Below, piece after piece: positions 60,080 to 64,000 of a stretch of 64,000 nucleotides of DNA. The notes beneath the pieces are model-generated. The model was not told the origin of the DNA, did no database searches, and saw only the letters and a list, made by a program, of their open reading frames with translations. Position 1 is the first letter of the stretch; each line of letters starts with the position of its first letter. Both the position numbers and the translations under genes were made by a program. The stretch comes from Helichrysum umbraculigerum (lineage: Eukaryota; Streptophyta; Magnoliopsida; Asterales; Asteraceae), in NCBI GenBank assembly GCA_949592205.1, contig CATIUR010000002.1, positions 134,862,090 to 134,926,089 of the forward strand. The letters run 5' to 3'.

Positions 60080-61429
60080 TTAATAGCAAAAGGCCAACAA
60101 GTCGGCGTCGTTTAGAAGTATCTTCATGTCTTCTTTTTCCATAGACACTTGTACTTCGATGCCGTTACCATTAGGTGTGTCCATCAGAACCGTGAGATTC
60201 TTAGTAGTTCCACCAAAGATGGTTACTTTTATGGGCTTTCCCCACCCGAAATCAATATCATACATAGGAAACCCACAGACGCTAGTAAATATATAATAGC
60301 TATCTTTGCTTTCTACTGACTCGGTGTTATTAGTTTCAGAAGTCATCTGATCAATGAAAGTTTCCAGATTTCTTACATTTTGCAACTTGAGTTTTCTTCT
60401 CCTAAGTTCTCTTATGAATTCATCAGGCATGACATCACCATGATCATTGTTTATCGGAAACATAACGTGACCGAGATAATTTCCTATGCTTGTTTCTGGC
60501 AATTTCTCTATTAACTTGCTTCTCAAATTTATTGGATAGAGGAATATATTTTCCTTGAAAGCTAATGATTTTGTTTTGGTAGATGCTGCTAATTCACACT
60601 TATATAAAAGCCATGTTAGGACTTCAATACGGGTTGGGTTCATAATAGGTTGTTTAGAGTCCATGGACATGGTTGTCACCTTGGCTTTGAGGTCATTTAT
60701 TTTTGTGTTTGAAAAAAAGAGAGTTCGTGTTACATAATCACTAAGTAGTGGGTATTGAGCAGTGGTTAGCACCTTACCGGTTCTATGTTCGTAAGAAATA
60801 AAATGGGGATTAGTGATTGGTGATGCCACATCTTTTTGATTAACTGCGGCCCAGTGTTTGATGAAAAGTAAGGAACTGTTTGCGTCAGCAATCTTGTGGG
60901 ATAAAGAAGTTGCCACTGCTACGCCTCCACAAGCAAAATGGCTGACTTGAACTGCTAATGGGCATATGCTGCTATTATTTTCGTCATTTTTGTAGTTTGA
61001 TTTGAACCATATCAAATCATCTGGAAATAGTTGATCTAGATCTTCGTGTTCTGATTGTCGGAGGAAATCTGATAGCGAGCTGGTATTAGATGCTTCAATG
61101 AACACAACACCTTCATCATTGCAATCAATGAACGTAGGGTCAGTTTTCTTCATCCTACCGGCAAACGGATAGAAACGAGTTAATGTTTGTGATAAGGAGT
61201 TCTTCAATTCCATTGTTATATCATGGGAACTCTGATACGCACTCGAGCTTGGGTATAAAGCTATAACCGGGACAAATGCATTAATAGCGAATTGATCGAG
61301 CAAGGAGAGATTATATGTTTTGAGATGAGATGGAGTTGGAGAAGAAGGTTTGATGGTATCTCTTGACACAACTGTGTGAAGTTGTCTTCTACCAAATCTT
61401 AGAAGCTTGCTAATAATCGCCATGTTCAT
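60080..61429 (-). CDS. BAHD (HXXXD) acyltransferase, vinorine-synthase-like group
   Basis: Single exon, 449 residues, normal length for the family. BAHD enzymes move an acyl group from CoA to an alcohol or amine of a specialised metabolite in the cytosol. The catalytic motif HKIAD is at 178-182 within SLSHKIADANS, and the structural DFGWG at 393-397. Other family marks are LSLLDQ (41-46), LSQTLTRFYPFAGRM (79-93) and VQVSHFACGGVAVA (160-173). The N-terminus has about 22 residues before VSRDTIKPSSPTP, slightly longer than usual. ATG at 61429 or the second Met two codons later could both serve. The sequence looks intact. Substrate cannot be told from sequence; the group includes alkaloid, terpenoid and phenolic acylating enzymes. 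Confidence 0.93.
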   Translation of the reverse strand: MNMAIISKLLRFGRRQLHTVVSRDTIKPSSPTPSHLKTYNLSLLDQFAINAFVPVIALYPSSSAYQSSHDITMELKNSLSQTLTRFYPFAGRMKKTDPTFIDCNDEGVVFIEASNTSSLSDFLRQSEHEDLDQLFPDDLIWFKSNYKNDENNSSICPLAVQVSHFACGGVAVATSLSHKIADANSSLLFIKHWAAVNQKDVASPITNPHFISYEHRTGKVLTTAQYPLLSDYVTRTLFFSNTKINDLKAKVTTMSMDSKQPIMNPTRIEVLTWLLYKCELAASTKTKSLAFKENIFLYPINLRSKLIEKLPETSIGNYLGHVMFPINNDHGDVMPDEFIRELRRRKLKLQNVRNLETFIDQMTSETNNTESVESKDSYYIFTSVCGFPMYDIDFGWGKPIKVTIFGGTTKNLTVLMDTPNGNGIEVQVSMEKEDMKILLNDADLLAFCY

Positions 61430-61481
61430 AAAAAGCTAATTGGATTTGACACACTGTATTGTGTGTTTTGCATATCCATTG

Positions 61482-61489
61482 TTTTTATA
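61482..61489 (-). promoter_or_regulatory. TATA box of the acyltransferase gene
   Basis: Minus strand TATAAAAA, 53-60 nt before the ATG, implying a short 5' UTR. Confidence 0.6.
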
Positions 61490-62300
61490 GACTAGACACG
61501 AACAAAATAATAATTTCTTAAAAATGGGAGTATCTTGCATTGGTTCCCAAATTGCGATAATCTATTTAATATGGGCTATACAATAATAGTATATATGTAT
61601 GTATTACTACATCTGTCATATATATGAACTATTTCTTTATTGATATTTCAATATTTCAAAATGTTCAAAGAATGGTTACAGAGTTTTTGTTGTACTGTGC
61701 AATAAAACAGAAAGCCAAAATGTATATTCCTAAACTCAACATAGATAACCGCGTCTTTACTACATTGAACTATTAAGGGTGTAGTATGGTACCCTCAACT
61801 TAGAAACCCGGTTAAATTAATATCTTGACTCACTTAACTCGGTCACATATTCCGTTAATTTTTGACGATACCTTAACAATTTAGAATCTCCTACATACTA
61901 AATAACAACCCCTCCAAATTCACTATCACAACTTCATAAACTCGCCTTAACATATGTTCAGTCAATTCTTGAGCTTGAGCCGTTCCTGGCTACGTCTTTT
62001 ACAAAAGTGTTTGTGCTTAGCACAGAGGATTTTTCCAAAAAGAGAAGTTTGAGACAACAAGGTAATGGAAGTTTTAACTATGATAGTGAAAGAGAGAATA
62101 AGCAAAGATGGGCATTTTCAATACCATTGGAGATGTGACAAATTATATTTAAACCATTTATGTTTTGCAGATGTTCTCAGGGGCTGATACCATGGGTTGC
62201 CATGAACCCCCATGAAAGTGGCCCAGTTAGTAGTAAATATATGACAAATATTACCTGCCCAGCTGCCCTAGACCCAAATATTTTCTGACTCTAAACTAAA
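61490..62300. other. upstream flank of the acyltransferase, no gene recognised
   Basis: AT-rich; no supported ORF, repeat or element end found. Confidence 0.4.
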
Positions 62301-62607
62301 GGGTTTAGTATCTGAAAATGCATCAAATTTGGATACGATCTTAATTGTGTGTACTCAACTAATTTTTTTTCTATTGTGTGTACCCAACTTTCAAAAAGTG
62401 TATTTTTGATGTATTTTGTAGTACTTTTGATGATGTGTCGATCTATACGGATGCCAAGTGATACCGTAAATAAACGACACATCAGCAAAATACATAACAA
62501 ATATACTTTTTAAAAGTTGAGTACACACAATTGGAAAAAAATAATAGTTAGGTACACACAATTCAGATTGCGTCCAAGTTTGATGCATTTTCAGACACTG
62601 AACCCCC
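62301..62607. mobile_element. foldback MITE with 8-bp duplication
   Basis: Ends GGGTTTAGTATCTGAAAATG and the mirrored GGGTTCAGTGTCTGAAAATG, flanked by AAACTAAA (62293-62300, 62608-62615). Contains TTGTGTGTACTCAACT, shared with the remnant at 39750-40015. Overlapping small frames are chance. Confidence 0.75.
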
Positions 62608-62615
62608 AAACTAAA

Positions 62616-62884
62616 ACCTTACTTGAAAAGTTAAAATATGGCCAAACCCACCTTATATTTTGGCTTTCTTCATTTATGAAGAACTCTCTCAAAAAAGGGT
62701 GGAGCCCATCCCACAAGTGAATCGGAAGTTAAAAAGCGTTATAACTAATGAGTCTTGAAGAAGACATCATTTTTTATTTTTCAATTGTGAAAAACTACGA
62801 AGAACTGAAGTGACCATTTACCTATAGTACATTTTTGGTTGGTCAATTGTCGTTTTGACCATAAAAATTGTCGTTTCATTTCCT
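62616..62884. other. intergenic, nothing recognised
   Basis: No gene or repeat supported. Confidence 0.4.
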
Positions 62885-63001
62885 ACTTTCGTTATTATAT
62901 ATAAATAACTAAGGAAGCATTTCAACAATGGTGGCTGCTACCTTGGTGTTTCCAACTTTCGTTATTATATATAAATAACTAAGGAAGCATTTCAACAATG
63001 G
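62885..63001 (+). repeat. 47-bp duplicated TATA-to-ATG segment
   Basis: 62885-62931 and 62955-63001 are identical: each has TATATATAAATA, a short leader and CAACAATGG. They lie 70 bp apart, so a promoter-like stretch with a start codon is doubled. Confidence 0.85.
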
Positions 63002-63152
63002 CGGCAGCAACGGAATTTGAGATATTTCCCTCAAAGGAATAGATTGAGCTAAGGATGAAATTGTGAAGCTAAATATTGAGATGGTTAGGCTTAGACTAAT
63101 TTCTAAACAAGCTTTAGAGGCTGCAAGTATTTGGAATTTTCACCTGAATTAA
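62938..63152 (+). pseudogene. possible decayed gene start
   Basis: Both duplicated ATGs open short Ala-rich frames (MVAATLVFPTF; MAAATEFEIFPSKE) that stop quickly. About 30 bp on, KDEIVKLNIEMVRLRLISKQ reads like helical coding sequence in another phase. Parent gene not recognised; chance is possible. Confidence 0.25.
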
Positions 63153-63250
63153 TTGAAAATTTTTAATCTTTAAAATGAAAGGGGTTGCTCCTAGCTTAGA
63201 CCACTCCGAACACTCATTACGTTAGTTGTGTAATCTCAGCGCCACATTAG

Positions 63251-64000
63251 TGTAACATCCTCGAAATGGACCTAGTTGTTTTATATTATTTCTTGATTTA
63301 AATAAGTATTTAAATGAGTTTGGAAATAATATTGTTTGAATTAGTTGAAATAATTGGAATAGGAATCGAATATTCCAATGTGATAAGTGAATTATTAATT
63401 GTTGTAAATTAATATAGTTGACGGTGCAATAAAATGTTTGGACTCGCAAATGATTTTCGGTTTCCAAACAATAGATTGAGATGGGGTATTAAATTATACC
63501 CGTATATTTGAAGTCGGTTTGAGGAGCCGACTTATATATCACTTTCTTCTTTAGGAAAGTTTCATAAGAAACCTTCAAAATCACCCAAAACCCTTAGAAA
63601 TCCAAATCAAAACCTAGAAAACAAATTGAAAGTGAATTTGGAGCTGTGATTGATTCTAGTTTCATCCTAATCATTATCTCAATTCAGTGTTCTTCAATTG
63701 AGGTAAGTTTGAATTTAAATCAATTTGATTGAAAATGATGATTTGGAAGAATTAGATGTTAGAAACATGTTATAAAGGTTTCATGATGATTATGTGAAGT
63801 TATTAGGTGTTTATAACTGTTTGAAATCGAGTTTTGGTGATATGGATATAAAACCCGTATGTTAGGTTTTGATCAGAGCGCAGAGGGCTGGGACGAAGGG
63901 AGTACCCGGCGGGTACCTCCCTTACCCGGCGGGGATGAGTGATGGTAGGGAAGCGGGCGGCTTCTGAGCCAAGCCGGCGGCTTGTGCAATATTGTGGATA
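63251..64000 (+). repeat. start of a third Tekay-like LTR, runs off the window
   Basis: Opens TGTAACATCCTCGAAATGG, the usual form of Tekay/Del LTR starts, with no purine tract before it, so it is a 5' or solo LTR. TATA-like TTATATATCA near 63533, a splice-donor-like GAG|GTAAGT at 63700-63707, and a GC-rich CCGGCGGG block after 63900. The end is outside the window. Confidence 0.65.

Overview
The window looks like nuclear DNA of a dicot plant. It is AT-rich, introns follow GT-AG, the protein families are plant ones (a Casparian strip membrane protein, a pollen Ole e 1/extensin-like secreted protein, a BAHD acyltransferase), and Ty3/gypsy retrotransposons of plant-specific lineages (Tekay/Del, Athila, Tat) fill most of it. 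The acyltransferase N-terminus and the element types would fit Asteraceae, but the family cannot be proved from this sequence. Only three convincing host genes are present: Ole e 1-like (40671-42562, +, two exons), CASP-like (47038-48279, +, three exons) and BAHD acyltransferase (60080-61429, -, intronless).

Left part (1-12939) is a nested stack. The 3' end of a Tekay/Del chromovirus with its long LTR (1-3347, +) sits inside an Athila-like LTR (3348-4782, + orientation). That LTR in turn breaks the 3' LTR of an odd non-autonomous Athila-like element (4783-12939, -). This last element codes for gag and protease, then continues in frame into about 450 codons of an unrecognised, partly coiled-coil-like region, and has no reverse transcriptase, RNase H or integrase. 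A second Tekay-type LTR (13048-15464, -), a SINE-like sequence and a MITE follow.

Middle part: 17953-27933 is a structurally complete Athila element on the minus strand, with a perfect 5-bp target duplication, near-identical LTRs, a primer site matching tRNA-Asp, and a gag-pol frame carrying five stop codons and one late frameshift. 28441-31622 is a cluster of DNA-transposon derivatives (Stowaway, MULE, CACTA nested in a MULE). 31770-36193 is bracketed by two Helitron-type 3' ends and carries several two-copy tandem duplications. Further on come a hAT MITE with a perfect 8-bp duplication, two Harbinger-type elements flanked by TAA, and a 1.37-kb near-perfect inverted repeat (38253-39618).

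Right part: host genes alternate with MITEs. A Tat-lineage element with two RNase H domains (about 49183-57714, +) has its 5' LTR but no visible 3' LTR. It carries a spliced antisense extra ORF and ends next to a hAT insertion. The window ends inside a third Tekay-like LTR (63251 onward).

Two patterns cut across the window. First, unrelated elements repeatedly carry internal arrays of short palindromes. Second, most stop codons in the retroelement frames can be explained by C-to-T or G-to-A changes, while frameshifts are rare. Coordinates of element ends were read by eye from terminal repeats and target duplications. No alignments or database searches were run.
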